Shown piece by piece: positions 1 to 11,557 of a stretch of 64,000 bases of DNA. The translations under genes and the position numbers were made by a program. The stretch comes from Anisakis pegreffii (taxonomy: Eukaryota > Nematoda > Chromadorea > Rhabditida > Anisakidae): the NCBI GenBank assembly GCA_035041965.1, contig JAPYMA010002120.1, forward strand, positions 1-64,000. Direction: 5' to 3'. Under the pieces are notes generated by a model. The model was given only the letters and a program-made list of their open reading frames with translations. It was not told where the DNA came from and searched no databases. Position 1 is the first letter of the stretch. Each line of letters opens with the position of its first letter.

Positions 1-60
1 ATTTTTAAGAAATTGAGTTCAGTTAAAGAATTATTATTATTATTATTATAAATTTTGCAG

Positions 61-2829
61 CGTCTTGATCAGCTGAATATGCATCCGGAATTCTGTTGTT
101 ATTTGGTGTTCATATTGAGTGAACTGCACGAAGAGCATGTACGCTTTGTTATTGTTTATTTATTAATTTCTATATTTATTTAGTTATTTATTTATTTATT
201 TATTTGTTTATTTGTGTATTTATTTATTGTTGTTATATGCAGGCAGTAACGTGTGATGGTACCTGGATAATCTGCTTAAAGACGATTTGCCCAAGGACAG
301 TTTGCCTAAAGACACATTGCTTAAGGACAGTTTGCCTATTAGGCAAAATATCCATTGAAAACTGTCCGTTAGGCAGTGTCTTTGGGCAGATTATCCAGTC
401 ACGATCTGTGACGATAGGCGGAAAATTTATTTCATCGTATCGTTTGGCCTGATCAGCCTGATCTGATTTCGGCAGCCTGATCTAACTTGATCTAACAATG
501 CATTGCGCAGTGAGCAGCTGATCACGATGGCATTTACGCTTTCTAATTGTAAGTAGACGAATAATTTTTTGAGGTGACGAATCGCTCGCTAGCCGGACTG
601 ATCCTGAAGAATTCGATCCGAATTCTGTGGACTCGTCTACCGGAGCAGATTCGTGAGTACGTCAGGCGGAAGACACTGCTATCGATATCCGACGAGCACG
701 CGTTGATTCGTGCGACGGTTGGCATAATAATCACAACGATTGTGATAACCGAGGGACTGGCGCAGTGGCCACAGTTGATACCGAGTTTGTGTGGTATGCT
801 GGACGCGAATCAGAATGAGGCATTGCAGATGGTGAGTGCGGAATAGAAATGGTGATTGAACGGAAAGAAGATAGTACTTAAATCAAATAGGAATGATTGA
901 GCACTGGGCCGATAGTGTAGTGGTGTGAGGATGCTGGGCTTTGGGGATGTGATTGATCTGTTCAGAGGGTGTGAGTTCGATTCGATTGATCTGTTCAGAG
1001 GGTGTGAGTTCGATTCGATTGATCTGTTCAGAGGGTGTGAGTTCGATTCGATTGATCTGTTCAGAGGGCGTGAGTTCGATTTGATTGATCTGTTCAGAGG
1101 GCGTGAGTTCGACCCCCTCCCCCCCGGTCATCCGTAGGATAAGCGATGGCAACGCCAGAATTATAGTTATGGTTATTGTTGTATTATGTTGTAAATATTA
1201 ATTGAATTGCTTAAGGGTGCAATGGGAGCGATACAGAAAATTTGTGAGGATTCAGCTGATATGTTGACACCACAGGAACATTTAGATGTGCTGATACCGA
1301 AATTGTTGTGCTTCTTCAGTTCACCGACAGCGAAATTGAGGTGGGATTTGGGTTTGGGATTGTTATTTTTATTATTGTTATTATTATTTGTTATTATTAT
1401 TATTATTATTGTTATTATTTTTATTATTGTTGTGTTGTTATGTGTATTATTTTTTTAAATTGTGTTTTAGAGCGTTGGCAGTGAATTCAGTGAATTGTAT
1501 ATTGTTGGTGCAGACAGATCCGTTGAATAATATCATGGATGTCTTTCTGCAGCAGTTATTTGCCTTAGCAACAGACGAGGATACGGTAGTTTTTGTTATA
1601 TTGTTGTTGTTTTTATTATTTTTATTGTTTTTATTGTTATTATTATTTTTTTATTATTGTTATTATTATTATTAATGTTTTTATTGTTATTTTTATTGTT
1701 GTTATTGTTATTTTTATTATTGTTATTATTATATTTGTGAAGTATTTTAAGTGATCAGTATTGTTTAGGAGGTTCAAAAGCAGTTGTGTCGTGCCCTGAC
1801 GTTGCTTTTGGATTCGCATTTGGATAAACTGGTATCGCAGTTGGGGAATATAGTCGAGTTTATGTTATTGAGAACGCAGGTGAGATTGATTATTTGTTGT
1901 ATTATTTATTATTGTTATTTATTATTATTATTGTTTATTATTGTTAATTATTGTTAATTATTATTTATTATTGTTAATTATTATTATATTAATAAATATA
2001 ATAGGATCCAAACGAGTCGACAGCGTTGGAGGCGTGCGAGTTTTGGTTGGCATTGGCTGAGAATCCGGCCGTATGCAAAGAGGCGTTGTTACCGCATTTA
2101 CCGAAGTTGATACCGGTGCTGGTGAAGTGCATGAAGTATTCGGAGATGGATGTATTGATGTTGAAGGTAGTTAGTGGGTTGTTTATTTGTTTGTTTGTTT
2201 ATTTGTTTGTTTTGTTGTTTGTTTGTTTGTTTATTTGTTTGTTTGTTTGTTTGTTTATTTGTTTGTTTGTTTGTTTATTTGTTTGTTTGTTTGTTTATTT
2301 GTTTATTTATTTGTTTGTTTATTTTGTTTGTTTGTTTGTTTGTTTATTTTGTTTGTTTGTTTATTCATTATTATTAATGATGATTTAAAAATGATTATTT
2401 GAGGGCGATATTGAGGACGACAGTGCCGTACCCGACCGTCAGCAGGATATCAGGCCTAGGTTCCATCGGGCCAAGACGCAGACCCAACGACATTCAGAGA
2501 CTGATGAGAGTGCGATTGATGCGGTACGATTTTTTAATGTTTGTTTGGTGTTGTGTTTGTTTATTATTATTATTATTATTATTGTTATTATTATTATTAT
2601 TGTTATTATTATTATTATTGTGAATTATTGCATTAATTCGATAATAATTAGTTGATGAATACGATACAGTAAGATTACAGCACAATGTTTACAGTTTATT
2701 ATTGTTGTTATTGTTATTTTGTTTTGTTGTTATTTTTTGATGTTTTGATGTTGGTTAAGATGTAATTATTGAAGGAGTATATGGATGATGACGATATTGA
2801 TGACGACTCGTCAACAGAATGGAATTTGA
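61..2829 (+). CDS. TNPO1 (C. elegans imb-2): Transportin-1, second (inverted) partial copy, exons 3-10
   Basis: This is the mirror copy of the minus-strand transportin. Exons: 61-138, 574-831, 1216-1340, 1471-1585, 1769-1879, 2005-2166, 2404-2523, 2775-2829. Their lengths (78, 258, 125, 115, 111, 162, 120, 55) equal those of the other arm exactly and all phases close. Exons 1-2 would lie left of the window. The copy ends at the same intron at the palindrome centre, so it also lacks the C-terminal half. The coding content looks intact, with GT...AG splice sites preserved, although introns differ by indels. It cannot encode a full receptor as it stands. Confidence 0.9.
250..405. mobile_element. 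Fold-back hairpin element, copy A
   Basis: This imperfect hairpin is built from about 16-bp units of the type GCCTAACGGACAGTTT, first forward then inverted around a central TTTGCCTATTAGGCAAAAT. Its outer ends read GGATAATCTGC...GCAGATTATCC. It lies in transportin intron 3 of the left arm. No coding capacity; probably a non-autonomous fold-back/MITE-like element. Confidence 0.75.
868..1140 (+). mobile_element. SINE-like element with tRNA-like head, 5 tandem B-box units
   Basis: The tRNA-like part begins near 907 (GGGCCGATAGTGTAGTGGTG). It resembles a tRNA D-arm/A box and is followed by an anticodon-arm-like CTGGGCTTTGGGGATG. A 33-bp unit containing GTGAGTTCGATTC, close to a Pol III B box, then repeats five times with starts at 951, 984, 1017, 1050 and 1083. 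A C-rich tract follows. It sits in transportin intron 4. The first three units read GGGTGTGAG and the last two GGGCGTGAG, so the array is slightly diverged. Confidence 0.7.
2184..2372 (+). repeat. (TTTG/TTTA)n microsatellite in transportin intron 8
   Basis: A long run of TTTG units interspersed with TTTA. The mirror copy at about 3735-3915 differs in unit order and length. Frames across it give Cys/Leu/Phe/Val-rich phantom peptides that are not genes. Confidence 0.9.
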
Positions 2830-3265
2830 GTGAGTTAATTGTTTGGGGGATTATGGAATTATTATATTAATAATATATAATAATAATTTTAAAAATAATA
2901 TATATTATAGTGTGGAGAAGATAATAATAATGTATAATAATAGTAAAAATTATATATATATATAAAATAGTGTGGAGGAGTAATAATAATGATAATATTA
3001 TTTAATATTAGTAAAATTAATGTATAGTAGTGATGAAAGATATTAATATTAATATCTTTCATCACTACTATACATTAATTTTACTAATATTAAATAATAT
3101 TATCATTATTATTACTCCTCCACACTATTTTATATATATATATAATTTTTACTATTATTATACATTATTATTATCTTCTCCACACTATAATATATATTAT
3201 TTTTAAAATTATTATTATATATTATTAATATAATAATTCCATAATCCCCCAAACAATTAACTCAC

Positions 3266-6200
3266 TCAAATTCCATTCTGTTGACGAGTCGTCATCAATA
3301 TCGTCATCATCCATATACTCCTTCAATAATTACATCTTAACCAACATCAAAACATCAAAAAATAACAACAAAACAAAATAAACAAACAACAATAATAGTA
3401 ATAAACTGTAAACATTGTCTGTAATCTTACTGTATCGTATTCATCAACCAATTATTATCGAATTAATGCAATAATTCACAATAATAATAATAATAACAAT
3501 AATAATAATAATAACAATAATAATAATAATAATAATAAACAAACACAACACCAAACAAACATTAAAAAATCGTACCGCATCAATCGCACTCTCATCAGTC
3601 TCTGAATGTCGTTGGGTCTGCGTCTTGGCCCGATGGAACCTAGGCCTGATATCCTGCTGACGGTCGGGTACGGCACTGTCGTCCTCAATATCGCCCTCAA
3701 ATAATCATTTTTAAATCATCATTAATAATAATGAATAAACAAACAAACAAAATAAACAAACAAACAAACAAACAAAATAAACAAACAAATAAATAAACAA
3801 ATAAACAAACAAACAAACAAACAAATAAACAAACAACAAAATAAACAAACAAACAAACAAACAAATAAACAAACAAACAAACAACAAAACAAACAAATAA
3901 ACAAACAAACAAATAAACAACCCACTAACTACCTTCAACATCAATACATCCATCTCCGAATATTTCATGCACTTCACCAACACCGGTATCAACTTCGGTA
4001 AATGCGGTAACAACGCCTCTTTGCATACGGCCGGATTCTCAGCCAATGCCAACCAAAACTCGCACGCCTCCAACGCTGTCGACTCGTTTGGATCCTATTA
4101 TATTTATTAATATAATAATAATTAACAATAATAAATAATAATTAACAATAATTAACAATAATAAACAATAATAATAATAAATAACAATAATAAATAATAC
4201 AACAAATAATCAATCTCACCTGCGTTCTCAATAACATAAACTCGACTATATTCCCCAACTGCGATACCAGTTTATCCAAATGCGAATCCAAAAGCAACGT
4301 CAGGGCACGACACAACTGCTTTTGAACCTCCTAAACAATACTGATCACTTAAAATACTTCACAAATATAATAATAACAATAATAAAAATAACAATAACAA
4401 CAATAAAAATAACAATAAAAACATTAAAAATAATAATAACAATAATAATAAAAATAATAATAACAATAAAAACAATAAAAATAATAAAAACAACGACAAT
4501 ATAATAAAAACTACCGTATCCTCGTCTGTTGCTAAGGCAAATAACTGCTGCAGAAAGACATCCATGATATTATTCAACGGATCCGTCTGCACCAACAATA
4601 TACAATTCACTGAATTCACTGCCAACGCTCTAAAACACAATTTAAAAAAATAATACACATAACAACACAACAATAATAAAAATAATAACAATAATAATAA
4701 TAATAATAACAAATAATAATAACAATAATAAAAATAACAATCCCAAACCCAAATCCCACCTCAATTTCGCTGTCGGCGAACTGAAGAAGCACAACAACTT
4801 CGGTATCAGCACATCTAAATGTTCCTGAGGCGTCAACATATCAGCTGAATCCTCACAAATTTTCTGTATCGCTCCCATTGCACCCTTAAGCAATTCAATT
4901 AATATTTACAACATAATACAACAATAACCATAACTATAATTCTGGCGTTGCCATCTCTTACCCTACGGATGACCGGGGGGGGGGGGGTCGAACTCACGCC
5001 CTCTGAACAGATCAATCGAATCGAACTCACGCCCTCTGAACAGATCAATCGAATCGAACTCACGCCCTCTGAACAGATCAATCGAATCGAACTCACGCCC
5101 TCTGAACAGATCAATCGAATCGAACTCACGCCCTCTGAACAGATCAATCGCATCCCCAAAGCCCAGCATCCTCACACCACTACACTATCGCCTATTGCTC
5201 AATCATTCCTATTTGATTTAAGTACTATCTTCTTTCCATTCAATCATCATATTTATTCCGCACTCACCATCTGCAGCGCCTCGTTCTGATTCGCGTCCAG
5301 CATGCCGCACAAACTCGGTATCAACTGTGGCCACTGCGCCAGTCCCTCGGTTATCACAATCGTTGTGATTATTATGCCAACCGTCGCACGAATCAACGCG
5401 TGCTCGTCGGATATCGATAGCAGTGTCTTTCGCCTGACATACTCACGAATCTGCTCCGGTAGACGAGTCCACAGAATTCGTATCGAATTCTTTAGGATCA
5501 GTCCGGCTAGCGAGCGATTTGTCACCTCAAAACATTCGTTACCAAACTTAGAAAGTATAAATGCCATCGTGATCAGCTGCTCACTGCGCAATGCATTGCT
5601 AGATCAAGTTAGATCAGACTGCCGAAATTAGATCAGGCTGATCAGGCCAAACGATACAACGAAATAAATTTTCCGCCTATCGTCACAGATCGTGACTGGA
5701 TAATCTGCCCAAAGACACTGCCTAACGGACAGTTTTCAATGGATATTTTGCCTGATAGGCAAACTGTCCTTAGGCAGATTACCCTTGGGCAAAACGTCTT
5801 TAAGCAGATTATCCAGTTACCATCACACGTTACTGCCTGCATATAACAACAATAAATAAATACACAAATAAATAAACATAAATAAATAAATAAATAACTA
5901 AATAAATATAGAAATTAATAAATAAACAATAACAAAGCGTACATGCTCTTCGTGCAGTTCACTCAATATGAACACCAAATAACAACAGAATTCTGGATGC
6001 ATATTCAGCTGATCAAGACGCTGCAAAAATTATAATAATAATAATAATAATATTCTTTAACTGAACTCAATTTCTTAAAAATTTCGTTATGTTTAATTTA
6101 AACGACGAAAGAATCTTTCTTCAAATTTGTACTTTCTTATTTCATATTACATTTTTAATTTCTGCAGTGCAAATCTGGCTTGCCCCCCCCCCGTAAATCA

Positions 6201-6761
6201 AATAACGAATAATACCTCTTGGACACTCCGCTGCGTCTGTGTATCCGGTGACTGAGAGTGTTGCAACAGCTGAACCACCTGTAATGTTTCCATAATAAAT
6301 ATCGAGTGCTTGTTTTATCAATCGCTGTGAGCGATCGGTGGAATATTTGTTTTATTAGAGTTATGATTATTTATTGGATTGCTAATTGGCTGCGTTTAAT
6401 TATGCAAAGTATTCACGGCGACTAATTAATTACTCGGTTGTGTTCGGTTGGCCTGCTCGCCTAGCTAGCGGGATGGCGTGAATTGAGGCTAAAACAATGC
6501 GCACGGAAACATTGCGAGCATTGTGGCCAGCAACGTTACAAACGTTTCATAGCCTGGCTAATCCGGATAATCGTTCAAAATAATTCCATAATGATAATTT
6601 CCAACTTATCAAAAAAATTACGAATTTCAACTTGTAAAATAAATTCAAATCAAATGCAAACCGGATAATAGTTCACAATTCAAAGCACAAAAATAAAAAT
6701 GGCTTCCAACCTGCTGCAATTCCTCGGGTATCGGTTGCCATTCGAAAATCTCGCCAGTCAT
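3266..6761 (-). CDS. TNPO1 (C. elegans imb-2): Transportin-1 / importin beta-2 (karyopherin beta-2), exons 1-10, 3' half missing
   Basis: This is a nuclear import receptor of the HEAT-repeat importin-beta family that carries PY-NLS cargo such as hnRNP A1 through the nuclear pore in a Ran-dependent way. Exons on the minus strand: 6711-6761, 6216-6278, 5943-6020, 5268-5525, 4760-4884, 4515-4629, 4220-4330, 3933-4094, 3576-3695, 3266-3320. Phase closes at every junction, giving about 379 codons. Start ATG is 6759-6761 ([17 protein letters not shown]). Family signatures include TRSL-like [64 protein letters not shown], an acidic loop ([10 protein letters not shown]) and EWNL. The acidic loop is the known H8 loop that releases cargo. 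Family proteins are about 890 residues, so the C-terminal cargo-binding HEAT repeats are absent: the reading frame stops in the intron at the palindrome centre. Confidence 0.93.
4965..5230 (-). mobile_element. SINE-like element, right-arm copy, 5 tandem B-box units
   Basis: This is the mirror of the element at 868-1140, in intron 4 of the minus-strand transportin. Its five 33-bp units are homogeneous (all with GGGCGTGAG), unlike the mixed units of the left arm. A run of G (about 4975-4987 on the plus strand) abuts the array, where the left arm has an interrupted C tract. Presence in both arms means insertion preceded the inverted duplication. Confidence 0.7.
5691..5823. mobile_element. Fold-back hairpin element, copy A' (right arm)
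   Basis: This is the mirror of the element at 250-405, with the same outer GGATAATCTGC ends. It is about 23 bp shorter and has lost part of one array of 16-bp units. It lies in transportin intron 3 of the minus-strand copy. The difference in unit number between arms is one of the clearest arm-to-arm divergences. Confidence 0.75.
6300..6575 (+). repeat. Dispersed repeat of about 260 bp (family R6), copy 1
   Basis: From ATCGAGTGCTTGTT to ACGTTTCATAGCCT this stretch matches 46377-46636 in the same orientation at high identity, including the landmark TTGGCCTGCTCGCCTAGC. It has no coding capacity. It lies in transportin intron 1; the other copy also lies in an intron. Confidence 0.75.
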
Positions 6762-9700
6762 TTTCTAGTGTCGTCTCTTCCTTCGTCTCAATTCAAATCA
6801 ACTTTTCGTTTTCTTCTCACTCACTGATGAACGTTTCGCATATCAACTTTTACGAATCCAATCAAAAATTTTCGTTTCTCCTCCAGAATATTACCTCAAA
6901 TTTCTGACAAAATCAAAATATTTCACTCTGTATAACGAATAGTGACCGCTTCAAATTCATTCGAATCAATCAGTCAAAACAAATTTAAGAATACGAATAA
7001 TTACGGGTTATAAGTAACACAACATAAGACATAACTGGAAAATAAAAGAAATTGAAGGCTTAGAATCACAAGTGTGATTATTTTACTCATCTTTCATATA
7101 AACTGACCAAAACACTATTGAAAATAAGCGGCGATAATCGTGAATAATAACAATAATACGTAGCAAAATTTCGAAAATTTAATGAATAATGATAAAAATA
7201 AAGTCTTCCCAACAAATCATATGATAACATCAGCAAATAAAAAGGCTCAATTTCGCAACCCACTGCATTCTTATACAACAAAAAACACCACATTCACTCA
7301 AATATCATTTTCCATCCCCGAACACACCGGATTTTGCCGTTCCCTTGGCTCCCAGCAAATTTCCTTGATTTAGACCATTGGTCACACATATTCCTTGGAG
7401 AATTCCGGAAATATTTCCGGAAAAACACCCCCACCTCCCCCACCCTTTACCCTCTTGAGGTGTTGTTGAGGTTTTTTCACTGCGAACACTTTCCAAAGGC
7501 CGTCGCATTGTTCCAGTGCGAACGTTCGAACTCAGCAATTCGTTTCGATTCGCAGACAGCCAGGATTGACGTGATTCGCCAAATGAATGTTTTCGACTGA
7601 TGTGAGCAGTTATAAATTTAGAAAGTAACAACCGAATCTTGCACCAGTTTACTTGGTACTTTCTTGCACCAGTTTACTTACTTAGTACCAATCATTAGTA
7701 ATTTTTTTAAAAAATTAACGGAATAAGTGTCAGGTACCATAATTTCAAACAATTTTTATCATTCATTTATATTACAATATCAAAATAATTCGCTATGAGT
7801 TTATGCCTCTCTACCCTAATAAACCATGAAAAATTATTAATGTCTTGAAGACATTCACAAATATTATTGTTGGCATTAGTGCGGATAATTGAACGAATGA
7901 AATTCGATGGCCTGATTCAGTTGGGTGACATTTTAAGATTTTGAAATTCAATAGTTCCACTTGGAGTGCGATTGTCGCGACGGAGCGCGAAAGAGATGTG
8001 ACGTGAGGGACACCAAAGTGATATGTGAAATCAACCTTTAAATCTGTACTTGAGCTGTATATGTATAAGATGTACACGAACGGATATCATGCACTATGGA
8101 TTCGGATGATGAAACTTAACTTTCGTATATCTTACTCGGAGGATCTCCTCCTTGTTGTGTTTGTGTGATATGAATACTTTGTGTTTCGACAATATAAGAC
8201 AGTGTTATGGCAAATGAATTGTCGAAAGCAATCCAAAGTGATCGATCGCCGCCATCTGATCGAATTCATTTTTGAAATTCCGAGTTTAAGTATTCTTCTG
8301 GAGCTTCGGGATCGTTTGAATCCGGAACTAGAATTCCGGAATCCGACTGCATTTCATTGGATTTTTCCGGCTTAACTCCGGTATGTACCTCTTTTCATGT
8401 TGAGCCAAACATAATCTCAACGTGTAAAAACAATCTGAAGACTGCTTCATGGAGATGGGGACTGAATAGCCGGGAACCCTAGCTGTAAGGTTACCATTTC
8501 AGAGAGCTAAATGCTTCACAGAGATAGTTCGCCAAAACGAACGCAGTGACAGTTCGCCAAGAGATGGAACTCGTATTTTTATTTAATGGTGTTCGGAAAT
8601 CTGAATTTCTTACCCATTAAACGGGTAAAAATCCGGGCAGTTTACCCGTAATTTTATAGTGCAGTTTCAGGAGAACAGATCAGGATGTAAAGAGTGGACA
8701 GGCATAGATGCATGCTCGAGATTTTCTGTAATATTTTGCTTGAAATGCAAACTTTTAAGAAATAATTGGGTAGGGAAAATTACCCACCCTTGAGGGAAAA
8801 TTCATAAGCAAGGCATATACCACCTTGTAGTCGAGATCGACTATCCCAGGAAATCGCATTAAAATTTGAGACCAAATTTTAAATTAAAAGATGCAACTTG
8901 GCATGAAGAACACTTAATCCGTTTCCTTGACCCAATCTCATAACCTATAGGCTGTATAAAAACCTTCAGAGCAAAGCCAAATGATAGCGATTAGCTGCTG
9001 AAAGGATGGAAGTGCGTTGAAAAAGCATTTTCACGTTTTATCATCTGAACACCTCAGATTATCAGATTGAATTCGACGAATCGACGACAAATTTTTAATT
9101 TGGATCTTTTTAATAGGTGATAACCTAACATATCTTTCGTTAATGAGACAAATAATTTGAGTAAGACCAATAATAATCATCGTAATAATGATAATCATAA
9201 TAATCATAATAATAAATTTCGACAATTCAATTCAATAATTCGATCAGCAATACAAACAAAAAAATAAACACAGTAATAATGAGAATGCAATAACGATAAT
9301 GGCAATGGTAAGAGTAATGATCATAGTAATACTATCAGTATTCAGAATCATATGAATCGTAATCGGAACGATATGGATTCCAGTGCGAATCCATAGCTGG
9401 AAACTTAACTTCGTCGATATCGCATCGAATTAACAAGACAAATTTGCGAAATCAAATTGTCGACGTAGAAAATAATTCGAATCATTTAAACAGATTTTTA
9501 AACAGTCAAACCTCATCTGGCATTTGGGAAGCCAAACTTAAATTAAAACTCCAGTGGTTCCGTATGAGCCTAAGCTGAAGGTCAGCGTACCTGAGCTGTA
9601 GCCGTGAGTTAGCTTGAAATACCCAGATTTAAGGTACCTGAACTTTATGGGGTTCGACCTCAAGGTAGTAGGAAACTTTACAAAATTCTATCTAATCCAC

Positions 9701-10467
9701 AAATATGAATGTTCCCACAAACACGGGTAGATTGAAATCTGTTGAGTGGCCCATTTAGCAGAGTTCCAATCAATTCAGTTGGATTTCTTGTAGTCGCTCG
9801 TAAATCCCAATAAATTGCTGCTATCTAGCGTGCCTTGTCTCAGGTAAGAGCACAAGATTCAGATTTTTTGCCACTGCTCAAAAGTGAGTTCCTAGTCACG
9901 GGGTGAAGGTTTTCGTAAAATATAAGGTTATAGGCGATGAGGTTCGACTGTTCTTCAACAAATGAGATCAAATATTATCAATTGAAGCGCAACGGTACAA
10001 AACAATAATCAATGATCCTTCTTTAACTACTACTCAAAAATTACTACTCATAAATATGCCTGGCCTACATATGCCTGGTGATAAACCCTACCCTTCTTTC
10101 TGATAAGATCAGCGAGTCGACAGTCAAAATTTCGGATCGGACAGGCATGCTTGAGACCATCAGATTAATCCACATCGAAGCCGAAGCTGAACTCTGGATT
10201 TACTAAATCCTATGTGCTCAATTTCCAGCGTTTATCATCCAACGACATTCGATACTGTTTCAAATCTTTTCATGTGATCTGGATCATCCTTTATGATTTG
10301 GATAATTGTTCTCAGAAAGCTTGGCAGCTAGATACAAATTACCTGTGCGAACCACACAGCTATAACAATAACAATAATAATCATGAACTAACAACAATAA
10401 TAATGATAACAATATCAAAAATCATAAGCAAACTTAATAGTAATAATAATACTAATCTTATTGTAAA

Positions 10468-10540
<73 letters not shown>

Positions 10541-11557
10541 GTAATAATAATAATAATAATGCATAACCAATAATAAAACGACAAGAATGAAAGAAATTGC
10601 AATGCGCAATATGGCAGTGACATAAAATTGGTGAAAAACACTTCAAAACAGACTCAAAGACTCAAAACTCATTTTCAAACAACAACAAATCAAAAACGAT
10701 TCAAAAACTTTGATAAGAACGAATACGATCAGAGAGTTATCCTGATCAATACCATTATCATATTCAAATCAAATCGATTCACAAAAAAATCAACTTGGAA
10801 AGACTTAATTTCGCAGTGACGAATGCAATTAATTTCTGACAAAGTGGGAATCGAACAGAGACTAGCCAAAGAACTAGTTATATTCTTTGAAGTACTGCTG
10901 CTGTCGAATTGTCATATAAACATGTCCAGGCCAAAGCTGAGGGCGCAATTGAGCTCCTGGACGGGACGTGGTGGAATCCGGAGTCTGCCAAAGTTTTTGG
11001 ACGATAGGTTCGATCCGACCGGAATCGATTGGAGCGCCAAAATTTCATCTGAGCGCTTCGGAACAATCGCTTGATCGCCATCCATGTGCTTATCGCAACA
11101 ACTACCATATCTTTTTGGTTCTACCATCGTTTGTTTCAATCTCGTATGATTTGTTCAAGTCGACGGCTTTTGGTGCGATTAGCTGCTGGCCAACCACACG
11201 ACGTCCAAAATGAATCCATGCAAACGCTGTGCAAACATCCAAGCAGACATCGATCACACGGACATCAGAGTGAATTGAATCGACTCGAGTCGAATCAATA
11301 ACTGATCAACGCCATCATCAGTCTGCACACTCCGATTTGGATTGAAGGTTTTGGAATCGAATCCATCCACTCGTGTCGCGGTGGATTTTCTAGTGCATGA
11401 CCACTTTCAATGGGATGAGTTTAATGGGCGACTGGCTCTCTTGTTTACTGGAGGTGAGTGGGTCCTCCGGGTAATGCCACTAGCCACTCACGATTCATGA
11501 CCCCATTAGGGATGGACCGAGTGGCGGTATCGACGAACAATTTCGAGCTTTCGAGCT
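6762..11557. other. Non-coding interval between transportin 5' end and rapsyn 3' end
   Basis: This AT-rich DNA should hold the transportin promoter and 5' UTR near 6762 and the rapsyn 3' UTR near 11557. Short open frames at 7305-7631, 8181-8375 and 10823-11301 on both strands have no recognisable domain, no phase-consistent splicing and biased composition, so I do not call them genes. The only clear structure is the ATA microsatellite near 10457-10560. Confidence 0.6.
10457..10560. repeat. (ATA)n microsatellite
   Basis: About 100 bp of nearly pure AAT/ATA trinucleotide repeat with occasional AGT interruptions. The Ile- or Leu-rich frames across it are phantoms. Confidence 0.95.

Larger units (their letters stand above)
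1..6082. repeat. Giant inverted duplication (palindrome), arms about 3.04 kb
   Basis: The sequence reads as its own reverse complement around a centre between 3047 and 3048, where a perfect AT-rich palindrome (3035-3060) joins the arms with no spacer. Bases 1-30 match the complement of 6053-6082, so the left arm probably continues beyond the window. Both arms carry the same transportin exons, the same SINE-like element and the same fold-back element. They are not identical: the stretch just upstream of exon 4 (about 543-573 versus 5526-5556) is diverged, the fold-back element is about 23 bp shorter on the right, and the ATT and TTTG microsatellites differ in length. All splice sites and coding frames are intact in both arms. 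It could be a genuine inverted duplication or a fold-back read/assembly artefact. Confidence 0.95.

Noticed and set aside
204..452. Cys-rich repeat frame (LKTxCPRTVC type)
   Set aside because: Translation of the 16-bp fold-back units inside transportin intron 3.
883..1152. Repeated 11-residue peptide frames ([11 protein letters not shown] and [11 protein letters not shown])
   Set aside because: They arise because the 33-bp SINE unit is a multiple of three; open on both strands, in an intron, with no splice or start context.
2174..2402. Long Cys/Leu/Phe/Val-repeat reading frames in all three frames
   Set aside because: They are translations of the TTTG microsatellite in transportin intron 8; the mirror frames at 3697-3925 are the same.
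4959..5175. Possible CRISPR array from regularly spaced repeats
   Set aside because: The 33-bp units are directly adjacent with no spacers, in a eukaryotic intron, and part of a dispersed element.
7305..7631. 108-residue minus-strand frame
   Set aside because: No domain, overlapped by an opposite-strand frame of similar length, low-complexity Gly/Ser stretches and no splice context.
10823..11301. Overlapping frames on both strands
   Set aside because: GC-richer patch open in several frames; no recognisable motif or phase-consistent neighbours.
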